A stretch of 64,000 nucleotides of DNA from Oscillospiraceae bacterium (GTDB lineage Bacteria; Bacillota; Clostridia; Oscillospirales; Oscillospiraceae). Shown one piece after another: positions 1 through 8,186 of this stretch (position 1 is the stretch's first letter; each line of letters opens with the position of its first letter). The notes under the pieces are model-generated. The model was not told where the DNA came from. It made no database searches and saw nothing but the letters and a program-made list of their open reading frames with translations. Made by a program: the position numbers and the translations under genes. The stretch is from assembly GCA_015068455.1 (NCBI GenBank), contig SVKO01000002.1:62001-126000 (forward strand), given 5' to 3'.

Positions 1-21
1 CATACGCCCGATCGGGCGAAG

Positions 22-55
22 AAAAACCCGCGGCGGATGATCCGCCGCGGGTTTT
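22..55 (-). terminator. Terminator of cysK
   Basis: A 15-bp GC-rich inverted repeat with a 3-nt loop is followed on the minus strand by five T residues. It lies directly downstream of the cysK stop codon. Confidence 0.85.
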
Positions 56-64
56 ATATGCGGT

Positions 65-997
65 TTATTCGGCAAACATCGCCGTGGAAAGGTAGCGGTC
101 GCCGGTATCCGGCAGCAGGACGACGACGGTTTTACCGGCGTTCTCCGGACGCCTGGCCAGCGTGAGACCTGCCCAAAGGGCGGCGCCGCCGGAGATGCCT
201 GTCAGGATGCCCTCGCGCCTGCCCAGACGGCGGCCGGCTTCGTAGGCGTCCTCCTCCCGGACGGGGATAATCTCATCAATGATCGCGGGATCGAGCACCT
301 CGGGAATGAAGCCCGCGCCGATGCCCTGCAGGTTGTGGGGCCCTGCGCTGCCGCCGGAGAGCACCGGGGAGCCGGCGGGCTCCACTGCGACGACCTGAAC
401 CTCCGGATTCCGGGATTTCAGATATTCCCCGGTCCCGGTGATGGTGCCGCCGGTGCCCACGCCTGCAACGAAGATATCCACGCTTCCGTCGGTATCGGCC
501 CAGATCTCGGGGCCGGTGCTGTCAAAATGTGCCTTGGGATTGGCGGGGTTGACGAACTGGCCGGGAATGACGCTGCCCGGGATCTCCGCGGCCAGCTCCG
601 CGGCCTTGTCGATGGCCCCCTGCATGCCCCCGGCGCCGTCGGTCAGCACCAGCTCCGCGCCGAAGGCCGTCATCAGCTTCTGCCGCTCGATGCTCATGGT
701 GTCGGGCATGACGATGATGACCCGGTAGCCCCTGGCGGCGGCCACCACCGCCAGGCCGATGCCGGTATTGCCGGAGGTGGGCTCGATGATGACGCTGCCG
801 GGACGCAGCGTCCCCGCTGCCTCGGCCTCGTCGATCATGGCCAGCCCCACGCGGTCCTTGGCAGAGCCCCCGGGGTTGAAGGCCTCGAGCTTGACCAGCA
901 GCCTGGCGCTGAGGGCGTCTTCTTTTTCTATGTGGGTCAGCTCCAAAAGGGGTGTACCGCCGATGAGCTGTTCAACGGAAGTATAGATTTTTGGCAT
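65..997 (-). CDS. cysK: Cysteine synthase A (O-acetylserine sulfhydrylase)
   Basis: Catalyses O-acetylserine plus sulfide to cysteine in the cytoplasm, as a PLP enzyme of fold type II. The 310-aa length is normal for CysK. Visible signatures are the PLP-lysine segment NPGGSAKDR (Lys47), the substrate loop EPTSGNTG, the phosphate-binding GTGGTITGTG, and GISGGAALWAG near the end. The ATG start is preceded by AAGGAG at a good distance. The gene stands alone with its own terminator. No cysE or CymR-type gene is adjacent. CysK against CysM or cystathionine beta-synthase-like function cannot be separated by sequence alone, but the TSGNTG loop and length fit CysK. Confidence 0.95.
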   Translation of the reverse strand: MPKIYTSVEQLIGGTPLLELTHIEKEDALSARLLVKLEAFNPGGSAKDRVGLAMIDEAEAAGTLRPGSVIIEPTSGNTGIGLAVVAAARGYRVIIVMPDTMSIERQKLMTAFGAELVLTDGAGGMQGAIDKAAELAAEIPGSVIPGQFVNPANPKAHFDSTGPEIWADTDGSVDIFVAGVGTGGTITGTGEYLKSRNPEVQVVAVEPAGSPVLSGGSAGPHNLQGIGAGFIPEVLDPAIIDEIIPVREEDAYEAGRRLGRREGILTGISGGAALWAGLTLARRPENAGKTVVVLLPDTGDRYLSTAMFAE

Positions 998-1022
998 GGG
1001 ATTCTCCTTTGAAATTTTGCGG

Positions 1023-1054
1023 AACCACCCTCCCCGGGAGCGGGGAGGGTGGTT
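1023..1054. terminator. Intergenic hairpin, possible terminator
   Basis: Perfect 13-bp inverted repeat with a 6-nt loop between cysK and the TPM-domain gene. There is no good T-run on either strand, so termination is inferred from position and stem strength. Confidence 0.5.
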
Positions 1055-1069
1055 CTATATGAGATTTGT

Positions 1070-1900
1070 TCAGAATTTTCCGCTGTGTCCGGCAAAGCCG
1101 TCGGAATCGATGTGAGATCCGCCGCCGCCGAAGCTGCTGCCGCCGTCGTCCCGGCTCTGGCGCGGGATCGGGGTGCGGACCTGGGTGGTGTGGGTGAAGA
1201 CTTCGCTCCGGTCGGAGAAGTTGACGCTGCCGGCGTTCAGATACCGGTTGGCGGAGGAGGCCGCCTTGACCGAGCGCAGCTTGGATTTCATGCCGGCGCA
1301 GGTGAAGGTGGCGGCGAGATAGCCCAGCAGCAGCGAGATCGCCGCGCCCAGGGAGCGGACCTTTTTGGGATCGGGGGGATCCTTCGGGTAGATGTCCACG
1401 GGGCGATTGGTCTTGGCCTCGTAGAGATAGTCCTTGGTGACCTTGTAATAGTCCTCAAAGCCGCCGTACCAGTCGTCGCGGCGGAAGTCGTCCAGAAATT
1501 CTTCGGAAAGCTTTTGCCGACCGTAGTCCGTCAGATTCGTGGTGGCGTAATCGCCCTTGGCGACCAGGGCGTAGTCGCGGTCGTCCATGCTGAGCAGAAG
1601 CAGCATGCCGTCGCGGCCGGCGCCATAGCCGAGGCTGTGGGACTCATAGTACGTCTTTGCGGCGTCGTAAGCATTGGAGACGCCGAGATCACGGAAATCG
1701 TTCACGGCGACGACGTAGACGTCGATGGGGTACTCCGCCGTGATATCCGCGGCAAGGGCGGTCAGATTGGCCTCCTCGGCGTCGGAGAGCAGATCTGCCT
1801 CGTCAAACACATATGGCCGGGCGTCGGCAAGGGCTGACATGCCGCCCACCAGAAAAACGACCAGAAACAGAGCAATGAGAACAGAAATGATACGCTTCAT
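1070..1900 (-). CDS. TPM-domain membrane-associated protein
   Basis: 276 aa. The start chosen is the ATG at 1900, giving the signal/anchor sequence MKRIISVLIALFLVVFLVGG; an in-frame upstream extension to 1960 would cut into the neighbouring gene's end and hide the signal. The mature part begins RPYVFDEADLLSDAEE and matches the TPM fold (YgcG/Psb32-like; residues about 25-150). A transmembrane segment follows (about 185-210, LGAAISLLLGYLAATFTCAG). The C-terminus is a Gly/Ser/His-rich tail (GGSSFGGGGSHIDSDGFAG), as in many TPM proteins. The exact biochemical role of the family in Firmicutes is unsettled. It lies 25 nt downstream of a zinc-ribbon protein gene on the same strand, so the two are probably co-transcribed. 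Confidence 0.8.
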   Translation of the reverse strand: MKRIISVLIALFLVVFLVGGMSALADARPYVFDEADLLSDAEEANLTALAADITAEYPIDVYVVAVNDFRDLGVSNAYDAAKTYYESHSLGYGAGRDGMLLLLSMDDRDYALVAKGDYATTNLTDYGRQKLSEEFLDDFRRDDWYGGFEDYYKVTKDYLYEAKTNRPVDIYPKDPPDPKKVRSLGAAISLLLGYLAATFTCAGMKSKLRSVKAASSANRYLNAGSVNFSDRSEVFTHTTQVRTPIPRQSRDDGGSSFGGGGSHIDSDGFAGHSGKF

Positions 1901-1925
1901 ACGATCCACTCCTTTCCGGTCCCGA

Positions 1926-3071
1926 TCAATGGAGCAGCAGCGTGGCGAACACGAACGCAAGCGCGGCGAACAGGAGTGTCAGTCCCAGCTTGGTCAGGCG
2001 GAGCTTGCGGTTGTCCACGGGCAGATCGCCCACCAGTTTTCCGGTCTGGCCGTTCATGGCGAAAAGATAATCCTTGCCCTCCCACTTGGTGTTCAGCAGC
2101 CACACGGGGAGCATCGCATAGTGCACGGCGCCCCGGTTGATCTTCACATTGCTGGCGCCGGGGCTGACGGAGGCGTAGCCCTGCACGTCGCCGTCCACCA
2201 CATGGGCCACGGTGGCGCGGATGCGCTCCTCCACGCGCTTGGCGCCGGCGTCGCTGCTGACGTCGAACTTGTCCGCCAGGTAGCCGGGCAGATAGGCCTT
2301 GGAGAAGGGCTTGAGCTCGCTGTAATCATAGGGCTCCAGGGAGTCCATGTAGTCGTTGGGCATTTTGGTGGAGCCGTCCACGGGGACCATGTTGAAATTC
2401 ATGGAGCCGGCGCGGTGCACCTGATAGTGGAAGGTGGTGACCACGTCGAAGTCGCCCTCGCGGTGGGCCTCGGTTTTGGTGGCCAGATAGGAGGCGTCGG
2501 CGTCGGCGGTGCTGGTAAACAGCCAGAAGGGAACGTAGACGCCCTTGACCTCGTTGATATGGTTGTCGTCGGAGAAGACCTTCGGCAGGAGGTATTTTCC
2601 CTTATAATGGCGCTTCAGGGCGGCCACCGCGGCGTTTTTATCCAGCTTGAAGGGGATCACGTAGTCCGGCTTCAGGGCGCCGGCAAACTGGCCGGGCACG
2701 ATGGTGGGGTTGCCGCAGTAGGGGCAGCTGGTGGCGGCTGTGGTGGCGTCGCAGATGAGCTCGGCGCCGCAGGACGGGCAGTTGTATGCCTTCATGCCCG
2801 CGGCGTCCGCGCCCCAGTCGCTGCTCATGCCGGAGATATCCCATCCCTCGGCGGCAGCCTGGGCGGCCTGGGCCGCCTGTGCTTCGGCTTTGGCCTCCGC
2901 CTTTGCCTGGGCTGCAGCGGCGGCTTCGTCCTTTTTGGCATAATAGGCTTCCACATCCTCCACGGAGAAGGAGGAGCCGCAGTATTCACACTCCAGCCGG
3001 CCGGTGGCGCTGGAAAAATGCAGTCCGCCGTTACAGGCGGGGCACTGATAATTGGTGATTTGTGATGGCAT
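1926..3071 (-). CDS. Zinc-ribbon protein with C-terminal membrane anchor
   Basis: 381 aa from the ATG at 3071 (MPSQITNYQCPAC); the longer frame to 3137 lacks support. Two zinc ribbons are visible: residues about 9-33 (CPAC...CEYC) and about 115-140 (CPSC...CPYC). They are separated by an Ala/Glu/Lys-rich coiled-coil-like stretch (about 45-80). A long central domain (150-350) of unknown function follows, and a single C-terminal transmembrane helix (LGLTLLFAALAFVFATLLL). Such proteins are often labelled TFIIB-type zinc ribbon or mislabelled PriA; nothing here supports a helicase. The pairing with a TPM-domain gene downstream suggests a shared envelope function, which is inference. Confidence 0.7.
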   Translation of the reverse strand: MPSQITNYQCPACNGGLHFSSATGRLECEYCGSSFSVEDVEAYYAKKDEAAAAAQAKAEAKAEAQAAQAAQAAAEGWDISGMSSDWGADAAGMKAYNCPSCGAELICDATTAATSCPYCGNPTIVPGQFAGALKPDYVIPFKLDKNAAVAALKRHYKGKYLLPKVFSDDNHINEVKGVYVPFWLFTSTADADASYLATKTEAHREGDFDVVTTFHYQVHRAGSMNFNMVPVDGSTKMPNDYMDSLEPYDYSELKPFSKAYLPGYLADKFDVSSDAGAKRVEERIRATVAHVVDGDVQGYASVSPGASNVKINRGAVHYAMLPVWLLNTKWEGKDYLFAMNGQTGKLVGDLPVDNRKLRLTKLGLTLLFAALAFVFATLLLH

Positions 3072-3246
3072 ATCCTTTGCCCTCCTTGCTTGTATTTGGG
3101 CATGGAACGCGATCGGTAATTCAACCGATTTTCCCATTTATAAGGTATCACAAACAAAAATATTTGTCCAGCGCTTTTTGAATGGCATTGCAACGGCGCG
3201 GGAAATGCGGTATGCTTTAAACAGTGAAGGAAAAGGGGGAAGGACC

Positions 3247-3813
3247 TTGGACAAGCAGACCCAGCGTGCCCGGGCGCTCGCGGCCCGTCGGGCGATGACG
3301 GAGGCGGCGCGCGCCGAGGCGTCGGCGCAGATCTGCCGGAGACTGATGCGGATGAAGGAAGTGCAGAACGCCCGGACGGTCTTTTCCTATCTCGCCGTGC
3401 CGGAGGAGGCAGATCTGTCGGCCCTGCATCAATGGCTGGCGGAGCGGGGCTGCCGGGTCGCCTTTCCCGTGACCCGGCCGGACGGGGTCATGCATGCGTT
3501 CGCGCCCGCGCCGCCGTGGCGATTCGAGCGCGGCCTGCTGGGCATCCGTTCGCCGGTGCCGGAATACGCGCTTCATATTTGCCCGGAGGAAATCGACCTG
3601 GTGCTGGCGCCCTGCGTGGCCTTTGACGAAAACTGCCGCAGGCTCGGTCACGGCGGCGGCTATTACGACCGGTTCCTGCCCATGTGCGAAAACGCCTGCG
3701 TCATCGGCGCGGCCTTCGAGGCCCAGCGGCTGCCGGAAATCGCCTGCGAAGAACTGGACATCCCGATGGACGCATTCGTGACGGAGCGGGCCGTTTACCG
3801 CGCAAAAAAATAA
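3247..3813 (+). CDS. 5-formyltetrahydrofolate cyclo-ligase
   Basis: 188 aa. Converts 5-formyl-THF to 5,10-methenyl-THF using ATP. The TTG at 3247 was chosen because a strong purine-rich Shine-Dalgarno stretch (GAAAAGGGGGAAGG) ends four bases upstream and the N-terminus then aligns with the family (LDKQTQRARALAARRAM). The longer in-frame extension upstream is not protein-like. The diagnostic MTHFS motif LGHGGGYYDRFL is present near residue 140, and CVAFDENCRRLGHG gives the substrate/ATP site context. It is transcribed divergently from the zinc-ribbon gene. Confidence 0.9.
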   Translation: MDKQTQRARALAARRAMTEAARAEASAQICRRLMRMKEVQNARTVFSYLAVPEEADLSALHQWLAERGCRVAFPVTRPDGVMHAFAPAPPWRFERGLLGIRSPVPEYALHICPEEIDLVLAPCVAFDENCRRLGHGGGYYDRFLPMCENACVIGAAFEAQRLPEIACEELDIPMDAFVTERAVYRAKK

Positions 3814-3817
3814 TAAA

Positions 3818-3854
3818 ACGCCCGACGCAGTTCGACAGACATTGCGCCGGGCGT
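3818..3854 (+). terminator. Terminator hairpin after the cyclo-ligase gene
   Basis: Inverted repeat of 11 paired bases with one internal mismatch, just past the stop codon, followed by the T-rich GTGTTATATT. Confidence 0.6.
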
Positions 3855-3940
3855 GTGTTATATTGTGGTTACAGCTTATCCAATGCGAGCACAAGATCCG
3901 GACAACGCGCCGCAAGGGGCGGTGTTCACCAAATCCCATG

Positions 3941-3968
3941 GGCCTGCGCTTCGGCGCAGGCCGCTTTT
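3941..3968 (+). terminator. Second plus-strand terminator facing ispF
   Basis: 9-bp perfect GC stem with a UUCG tetraloop followed by GCTTTTTATC on the plus strand. It abuts the ispF stop codon, so it ends plus-strand transcription before it can run antisense into ispF. Confidence 0.6.
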
Positions 3969-4435
3969 TATCCGAGCAGGCACACGCAGTGGCAGGCAAT
4001 GCCCTCCCCGCGGCCGGTGAAGCCCAGATGCTCTTCGGTGGTGGCCTTGATATTGAGGCGGTCCTCCGGCAGCTCCAGCACGCCGCACAGCGCGCGGCGC
4101 ATCTCGGGGATATGGGGCGCGAGCTTCGGACGCTGGGCGATCACCGTCGCGTCGATGTTCTCCACCGCGTAGCCGGCGTCCCGGAGCCGGTCGCGCACGA
4201 CGGCCAGGAGCTTGAGGCTGGAAATCCCGCGGTAACGTTCGTCCGTGTCGGGAAAGAGCTTGCCGATGTCGCCCAGGGCGGCCGCGCCCAGCAGGGCGTC
4301 CATGACGGCGTGGGTCAGCACGTCGGCGTCGGAATGGCCAAGCAGGCCGAGATGATATGGGATCTGCACGCCGCCGAGGATCAGATCCCGGCCCTCCACC
4401 AGGCGGTGGACGTCATATCCGTGGCCGATCCTCAT
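3968..4435 (-). CDS. ispF: 2-C-methyl-D-erythritol 2,4-cyclodiphosphate synthase
   Basis: 155 aa, the usual IspF length. Fifth step of the non-mevalonate (MEP) isoprenoid route; trimeric zinc enzyme. Metal-binding and substrate motifs are visible: HGYDVHRL at the N-terminus (Asp8, His10), [20 protein letters not shown] around residue 40, and [15 protein letters not shown]. Its start overlaps the ispD stop by 4 nt (ATGA), indicating translational coupling with ispD. The two successive-pathway enzymes in one unit support the assignment. Confidence 0.96.
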   Translation of the reverse strand: MRIGHGYDVHRLVEGRDLILGGVQIPYHLGLLGHSDADVLTHAVMDALLGAAALGDIGKLFPDTDERYRGISSLKLLAVVRDRLRDAGYAVENIDATVIAQRPKLAPHIPEMRRALCGVLELPEDRLNIKATTEEHLGFTGRGEGIACHCVCLLG

Positions 4436-5157
4436 GGCGTTTCCTCCAGGATCATCGCCGCGATGCGAAGATCCAGCGGGGTGGTGATTTTCAGATTTGT
4501 TTCCTCACCCTGGGTCAGGAAGACCTTCAGGCCGAGCTGCTCCGCGGCGAGGCAGTCATCCGTGAGCTCCTTTTCGCTTTTTTCCGCCTTTTTGTGGGCG
4601 GCGCGCAGCAGATCGGAGTCGAATACCTGGGGCGTCTGCACGGCATAAAGGGTCTTGCGGTCCGGCGTGGACACGACCGCGCCGGATTTGGCGACCTTGA
4701 TCGTATCCTTCACGGGGATTGCCGGAGCGCTGGCCCGGGTTTTGATGGCCATGGCCACGGTCTCATTGATGATCCGCTGGCTCACCAGGGGCCGGGCAGC
4801 GTCGTGGATGGCCACCAGGGCGGCCTTTTTGGAGATATGCTCCAGCCCGGCGCGCACGGAGTCCGCCCGGGTCTCGCCGCCGGCGGCGACCATGGTGAGT
4901 TTGGAAAGGCCGCGGGCGTCCAGCAGCTTGCTGATCTCATCCAGACGGTCCGCCCGGGTGACGACCACGAGCTCGGAGATCCGGTCGTTCTGCTCGAAGG
5001 CCAGGGCGGAGCGCTCGAGGACGGTCATGCCGCCGAGCTCCGCCAGGAGCTTATCCTGGCCGTCCATGCGCGAGGAGGAACCCGCCGCCACCAGGATCGC
5101 GGCGCAGGTCTCGCCCCGCTTGCGCAGGACGCGTTTGATGGACTGAAATACCGACAT
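4432..5157 (-). CDS. ispD: 2-C-methyl-D-erythritol 4-phosphate cytidylyltransferase
   Basis: 241 aa. Transfers CMP from CTP to MEP in the MEP pathway. The start at 5157 ([10 protein letters not shown]) is preferred over an upstream in-frame codon at 5235 that lies within murD. The nucleotide-binding signature [13 protein letters not shown] is at residues about 19-31, followed by the conserved [13 protein letters not shown]. Further conserved segments are [12 protein letters not shown] and a C-terminal [10 protein letters not shown]. It is 13 nt downstream of murD, so murD-ispD-ispF are likely one transcript. Confidence 0.94.
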   Translation of the reverse strand: MSVFQSIKRVLRKRGETCAAILVAAGSSSRMDGQDKLLAELGGMTVLERSALAFEQNDRISELVVVTRADRLDEISKLLDARGLSKLTMVAAGGETRADSVRAGLEHISKKAALVAIHDAARPLVSQRIINETVAMAIKTRASAPAIPVKDTIKVAKSGAVVSTPDRKTLYAVQTPQVFDSDLLRAAHKKAEKSEKELTDDCLAAEQLGLKVFLTQGEETNLKITTPLDLRIAAMILEETP

Positions 5158-5170
5158 GGGGCACCTCCTG

Positions 5171-6556
5171 TCACAGCTTGTTGACCAGCTCCTTGAAGAA
5201 GCGGCCGCGTACCATGAAATTCTTGAATTTATCAAAGGCGGCGCTGGCGGGGGACAGGATCACGGCGTCGCCGGCCTTTGCCCGGGCCGCCGCCGTCTTT
5301 ACCGCCTCGGTGAAATCGTCGATTTCCAGGATCTCCGGGCAGCTGCGCCGGGCGGAGCCGCAGCTAAGCACCGCCTCGCGGATCTTGGGGGCTGTGGCGC
5401 CGGTGAGCACCAGCAGCTTGACGTGCTCGCAGATCTCCGGGCCCAGGGCGTCGTAGGGGATGTGCTTGTCGTACCCGCCGGCGATCAGAATGATCTTCTC
5501 CGGGAAGCAGCGCAGGCAGGCAATGGTGCGGCTGGGGGAGGAGGCGATGGAGTCGTTGTAGAACCGGACGCCGTCTTTCACACGCACCAGCTCGATGCGG
5601 TGCTCCACGCCGGCAAAGTTCTGGGCAACGGTCCGGATATCCCGCACGCTGACGAAGGGCTGCACCGCGCAGATGGCGGCCAGATAATTCTCCACATTGT
5701 GAAGGCCAGGCAATAAGATGTCCGACTGAGGCATCATCAGGGTCTTGAATTCGTGCCTGGACCAGAGGATCACGCCGTCATTGGCATAGGCGCCGTTCTC
5801 CGGCACGCTCTGCCGCGAGAACTCCAGAATACGGCCCGGCGCCTCGGCGGCCATGGCATGGGTGAGGGCGTTGTCCATATTGAGGACGAGGGTATCGTCC
5901 GAGCCCTGGTGCAGAAAAACATTTTTCTTGGCATTCACATATTCGTCCATGTCCTTGTGAACGTCCAGATGGTTGGGCGCCAGGTTGGTGATGACGGCGA
6001 TATGGGGACTCAGGGGGAAGTCCATGAGCTGGAAGGAGCTGAGCTCCACCACGGCGAAATCATCCGGCTCCATCTGCTCTGCCAGGGGAAGCAAGGGCGT
6101 GCCGATGTTGCCGCCCAGCCAGACGCGCTTGCCCGCCTGCTTGAGGAATTCGGCGATCAGCGTGGTGGTGGTGGTTTTGCCGTCGGAGCCGGTGACGGCG
6201 ATGATCTTGCAGGGGCAGACCCGGAAAAAAGCCTCCATCTCTGATGTGATGACGGCGCCGGACCGCTTCAGGGCCACCAGTTCCGGCCGGTTGGGATGCA
6301 GGCCCGGGGTGCGGAAGACCACGTCGCCGGACAGATCCTCCAGATAGCCGGGGCCTGTTTTCAGGCGGCAGCCGTCGCGCTCCAGGGCGAGGATTTCGTC
6401 ATCGAGCTTTTCATAGGGGGTGGCGTCGCAGCCGGTGACGTCCAGTCCGCGCCGGAGAAGGATGCGCACCAGCGGACGGTTGCTCACGCCCAAACCAAGA
6501 ACCAGTATTTTTTTGCCCGACAGGGTATCCAGCCAGGCGTCGACCTTCGGATTCAT
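5171..6556 (-). CDS. murD: UDP-N-acetylmuramoylalanine--D-glutamate ligase
   Basis: 461 aa. Adds D-glutamate to UDP-MurNAc-L-Ala in the cytoplasmic stage of peptidoglycan synthesis. The N-terminal Rossmann-like domain has LVLGLGVSNRPLVRILLRRG. The central Mur-ligase ATP site GSDGKTTTTTLIAEFLK is at about 117-133, and a further conserved segment is VITNLAPNHLDVHKDMDEY. The C-terminal domain contains NDSIASSPSRTIACL and GGYDKHIPYDAL. It is the first gene of a murD-ispD-ispF unit. D-glutamate would come from the murI gene at the other end of this window. A promoter lies about 40 bp upstream. Confidence 0.95.
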   Translation of the reverse strand: MNPKVDAWLDTLSGKKILVLGLGVSNRPLVRILLRRGLDVTGCDATPYEKLDDEILALERDGCRLKTGPGYLEDLSGDVVFRTPGLHPNRPELVALKRSGAVITSEMEAFFRVCPCKIIAVTGSDGKTTTTTLIAEFLKQAGKRVWLGGNIGTPLLPLAEQMEPDDFAVVELSSFQLMDFPLSPHIAVITNLAPNHLDVHKDMDEYVNAKKNVFLHQGSDDTLVLNMDNALTHAMAAEAPGRILEFSRQSVPENGAYANDGVILWSRHEFKTLMMPQSDILLPGLHNVENYLAAICAVQPFVSVRDIRTVAQNFAGVEHRIELVRVKDGVRFYNDSIASSPSRTIACLRCFPEKIILIAGGYDKHIPYDALGPEICEHVKLLVLTGATAPKIREAVLSCGSARRSCPEILEIDDFTEAVKTAAARAKAGDAVILSPASAAFDKFKNFMVRGRFFKELVNKL

Positions 6557-6597
6557 GACAGACCTCTTTTCACGCAGTATAATCAGGCTTTTTCTAC

Positions 6598-6626
6598 ATT
6601 ATATCCGTTTGCGCCGTCTTTTGCAA
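6598..6626 (-). promoter_or_regulatory. Sigma-A promoter of murD-ispD-ispF
   Basis: On the minus strand TTGCAA and TATAAT are separated by 17 bp, about 40 bp upstream of the murD start. It is back to back with the rnpB promoter. Confidence 0.7.
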
Positions 6627-6631
6627 TCTGT

Positions 6632-6660
6632 TTGACAATTTTACCTTTTTGCAATACAAT
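6632..6660 (+). promoter_or_regulatory. Sigma-A promoter of rnpB
   Basis: TTGACA and TACAAT separated by 17 bp. The expected start point, 7 bp past the -10, coincides with the first base of the RNase P RNA P1 helix. Confidence 0.85.
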
Positions 6661-6666
6661 AAACCC

Positions 6667-7009
6667 GCGACCGGTCCGTTCAGCCGCGCGCAGAGCGCCG
6701 AAAGGCCCTGCGTGAGGAAAGTCCGGGCTCCACAGGGCAAGGATAACGGGTAACACCCGCCGGGGGCGACCCCAGGAAAAGTGCAACAGAGATATACCGC
6801 CGCAATTTGCGGTAAGGGTGGAAAGGCGAGGTAAGAGCTCACCCGCCACATGGGAACATCGTGGCGCTGTAAACTCTATCCGGAGCAACACCGTGGAGGA
6901 AACATCAGGCCGGCCCGGCTGTTTCCGAGGAGGTGGCTGGAGCGCAGCGGCAACGCGGCGCCAAGATAGATGGCTGTCTAGACAGAACCCGGCTTACAGG
7001 GCCGATCGC
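6667..7009 (+). ncRNA. rnpB: RNase P RNA
   Basis: Catalytic RNA that matures tRNA 5' ends. The conserved core GAGGAAAGTCCGGGCTC is at 6715. Further universal elements are AACGGGTAACACCCG, AAGTGCAACAGAGA, the GGTAAGAGCTCACC region, and the 3' core AGATAGATGGCTG followed by GACAGAACCCGGCTTAC. The first and last 11 bases can pair as helix P1, which sets both ends. The arrangement looks like the ancestral A type. Length is about 343 nt. Flanked by its own promoter and terminator. Confidence 0.95.
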
Positions 7010-7011
7010 AG

Positions 7012-7046
7012 GCGGCAGATCCCAAAGGGATCTGCCGCTGTTTTTG
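7012..7046 (+). terminator. Terminator of rnpB
   Basis: Perfect 12-bp stem with an AAA loop, then TGTTTTTG, starting 3 nt after the P1 helix of rnpB. Confidence 0.9.
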
Positions 7047-7201
7047 TGCTTTTAAGATTCTTTTAAGAACGATTCGTTAGGATATCTGCGGAAAGGGAAA
7101 GTATGAACGCCCGCTCTATTTTTTGACATGTGAATAACTCACAAAAAAATGACGAATAAATATGCAATACCACCAAATATTTCCTTTTCCACAAACGGCG
7201 A
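7047..7201. other. AT-rich intergenic stretch without gene
   Basis: Between the rnpB terminator and the next promoter. It contains a small TTCTTTTAAGAA palindrome and A/T-rich upstream sequence, but no open frame with a ribosome binding site and no structure I recognise. Confidence 0.5.
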
Positions 7202-7230
7202 TTGACATTAGTACGAAATCGTACTATACT
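7202..7230 (+). promoter_or_regulatory. Promoter with palindromic operator for the polyphosphate operon
   Basis: TTGACA and TATACT separated by 17 bp. Within the spacer lies a perfect inverted repeat, AGTACGA-AA-TCGTACT (7210-7225), whose right arm runs into the -10. A repressor bound there would block RNA polymerase. The regulator is unknown; the TTAGTAC beginning faintly recalls FapR sites. Confidence 0.75.
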
Positions 7231-7300
7231 GGTCTGCGGAATGAAGATTTTCAACATTTTTTTCATATTAATCAAAAAATATTGATAAGAGGTGATCGTT

Positions 7301-8170
7301 TTGAATCGCAAAACGCGCAGTCTGTTGCTGATTCTTTTGGCATGCCTCGTCTGCCTTGCGCTGGTTTTTCTTGTTATCCGTATGCAGCAAGGCGGTATAC
7401 ATAATGAGAAGCTGAAGGTGACGGTCCTGAAGGTCGGAAAGGCGGACGCCATCGTGCTCCAATCCGCCGGGAAGACCATGATGATCGACGCCGGCGAGGC
7501 GGACGACGCGGAAAAAATCGTTAAGTTTCTCAAGGAGGAGGGCGTCACGGCGCTCGACGCCATGATCATCACCCACTTTGACAAGGATCATGTGGGCAGC
7601 GCCGGCACGATCGTGGAGCAATTCAATGTCGATCGGGTTTTGATCCCCAATTATGAGGGCACCCGCGAGGAGTACTTCTCCTTCATGGATGCCATGAAGG
7701 CGGCCATGGTGGAGCCGGAGCGGGTGGAAGGGCCGATGGAATTCACCCTCGGTGAGACGTCGGTGCTGATCGAGCCGCCGGTGGACTACGATGTGGACGT
7801 GGTCTCCGACGCGGTGGAAGACTACGACAACACCCTTTCACTGATGACCACGGTCACCTGCGGCGAGAAGAAGTTCCTGTTCACCGGAGACGCCGACCGC
7901 CGCCGCCTGAAGGAATGGCTGGAAAATACCGAAGTCGGAGATGTGGACTTCCTCAAGGTGCCGCACCACGGCGCATTCAATGCCGAACTGGAGGATCTGC
8001 TCCAGGTCACCCAGCCCGAATACGCAGCCATTACCTGCTCAAAGAAGAATCCCGCGGATGCGACCACGCTGGAGCAGCTGGTAAAATACCGCGTCAACGT
8101 GTTTCAGACCAGCGACGGCCGGATCACCGCCGTTACCGACGGATCGAAAATCGACGTCCGTCTGAACTGA
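7301..8170 (+). CDS. ComEC-like metallo-beta-lactamase-fold hydrolase, membrane-anchored
   Basis: 289 aa from the TTG at 7301, which has AGAGGTGATC at the correct distance; a GTG at 7292 lies inside that Shine-Dalgarno. The N-terminus has one transmembrane anchor (SLLLILLACLVCLALVFLVI), and the rest is predicted outside the membrane. The MBL fold begins LKVTVLKVGKADAIVLQSAG; the metal motif is ITHFDKDHVGS (HxxxDH), with FTGDADRRR and KVPHHGAFNA later. It matches the C-terminal domain found in ComEC and stand-alone competence-type hydrolases. It is the first gene of an operon with a polyphosphate polymerase and DUF4956, so it may act on a phosphoester rather than DNA; that is inference. Confidence 0.8.
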   Translation: MNRKTRSLLLILLACLVCLALVFLVIRMQQGGIHNEKLKVTVLKVGKADAIVLQSAGKTMMIDAGEADDAEKIVKFLKEEGVTALDAMIITHFDKDHVGSAGTIVEQFNVDRVLIPNYEGTREEYFSFMDAMKAAMVEPERVEGPMEFTLGETSVLIEPPVDYDVDVVSDAVEDYDNTLSLMTTVTCGEKKFLFTGDADRRRLKEWLENTEVGDVDFLKVPHHGAFNAELEDLLQVTQPEYAAITCSKKNPADATTLEQLVKYRVNVFQTSDGRITAVTDGSKIDVRLN

Positions 8171-8186
8171 GGGGAAGGAGGGGCGC

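Noticed and set aside
4489-4506. TTTCAG-ATTTG-TTTCCT in ispD as a further response-regulator site
   Set aside because: It is inside a coding region, the second hexamer is imperfect, and no promoter follows.
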